The notes beneath the pieces were generated by a model. The model saw only the letters and a list, made by a program, of their open reading frames with translations. It was not told the origin of the DNA and made no database searches. Position numbers and translations under genes: made by a program. A stretch of 5,936 nucleotides of DNA, from contig CAZQXS010000168.1 of NCBI GenBank assembly GCA_964597275.1, positions 1 to 5,936 on the forward strand. The letters are read 5' to 3'. This DNA is from UBA8110 sp964597275 (GTDB lineage: Bacteria; SAR324; NAC60-12). This document shows positions 5,863 to 5,936 of this stretch, in pieces (positions within the stretch are counted from its first letter, which is position 1; the number at the start of each line of letters is the position of its first letter).

Positions 5863-5936
5863 TTAATTGGAATTACTATAATTGCCGTCAACCCGTTGCC
5901 CCTCCGCGTCAAAGAGCAGGCAGTGATCCGACAAAA
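5863..5936 (-). CDS. glpS: Probable partner ABC ATPase (GlpS type), C-terminal end only
   Basis: One minus-strand frame enters from the right edge and ends at a TAA (5865-5863) after 23 full codons. Its translation, LSDHCLLFDAEGQRVDGNYS and a short remainder, contains LFDAEGQR. That fits the very C-terminus of MalK-like ATPases, which often end in a similar (V/L)FD..G motif. Position also favours it, because glpS lies directly upstream of glpT in GlpSTPQ operons. The last residues (NYSNSN) and the stop come from the end of the inserted element, so the native tail was probably a little different. The other minus-strand frames are either closed early or give an unconvincing peptide. Too little is present to check its ATPase motifs. 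Confidence 0.5.
   Translation of the reverse strand, partial: LSDHCLLFDAEGQRVDGNYSNSN

Larger units (their letters stand above)
5739..5882. mobile_element. MITE-like palindromic element with terminal inverted repeats
   Basis: The left end, ATTATAGTGATTCCGAATAA (from 5739), is matched on the opposite strand by ATTATAGTAATTCCAATTAA (from 5882 inward). Over the first 23 positions, 20 agree; mismatches are at 9, 15 and 17. Between the ends lie the nested hairpins at 5776-5822 and, on the right only, about 22 extra bases with a tandem GCTTCGA pair (5826-5839). At 144 bp it has no coding capacity, so any movement would depend on a transposase supplied elsewhere. A TA target duplication (IS630/Tc1-like) is possible because TA occurs symmetrically near both tips, but no longer direct repeat flanks it. 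The right tip overlaps the end of the upstream ATPase gene. All other junctions of the importer operon are a few bases long, which makes this 134-bp gap look like an insertion. Confidence 0.55.

Noticed and set aside
1..5936. CRISPR array, tRNA, rRNA, prophage or defence system
   Set aside because: I saw no regularly spaced repeats, tRNA-like cloverleaf, integrase or nuclease gene. Apart from the small repeats, the window is metabolic and regulatory.

Overview
The window looks like chromosomal DNA from a fairly GC-rich Gram-negative bacterium. Its core is the 3' part of a minus-strand operon for an ABC importer of the GlpSTPQ type, the glycerol importer known from rhizobia. The importer genes alone would suggest Alphaproteobacteria. 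The interspersed repeats and the overall style would also fit Verrucomicrobiota or another phylum that acquired the system, so I do not assign a taxon firmly.

Layout, left to right. (1) 1-446, minus: N-terminal half of a class III adenylate/guanylate cyclase, cut by the window edge. (2) 447-702: no intact gene, but a short stretch on the minus strand (553-639) reads like the 3' end of a lost gene. (3) 703-1584, plus: an NAD-type beta-hydroxyacid dehydrogenase of the 3-hydroxyisobutyrate dehydrogenase / tartronate semialdehyde reductase family. (4) 1585-1657: a short convergent junction with a palindromic dispersed repeat. (5) 1658-2605, minus: a SorC-family, sugar-responsive transcriptional regulator. 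(6) 2695-5728, minus: a DUF2160 small membrane protein, permease GlpQ, permease GlpP and ATPase GlpT. Transcription runs glpT, glpP, glpQ, DUF2160; two of the junctions are ATGA overlaps and one is a 3-bp gap. (7) 5729-5862: a MITE-like palindromic element that sits in the operon and reaches into the 3' end of the next gene. (8) 5863-5936, minus: the last codons of what is probably the partner ATPase glpS.

How it fits together. GlpS and GlpT would form the ATPase pair, GlpP and GlpQ the membrane channel, and DUF2160 is the small membrane protein that accompanies this importer. The SorC regulator lies where the substrate-binding protein gene usually follows in the rhizobial order. No binding-protein, glycerol kinase or glycerol-3-phosphate dehydrogenase gene is visible here. 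The regulator probably senses a sugar or polyol (phosphate) and controls the importer, and perhaps the convergent dehydrogenase.

The least ordinary feature is the 144-bp element at 5739-5882. It has imperfect terminal inverted repeats (20 of 23 positions match) around a nested double hairpin of the REP/REPIN type. It provides the present stop codon of the upstream gene and puts a TATAAT hexamer 10 nt before the glpT start codon. GlpT also has a degenerate ABC signature, consistent with an ATPase pair that has only one working catalytic site.
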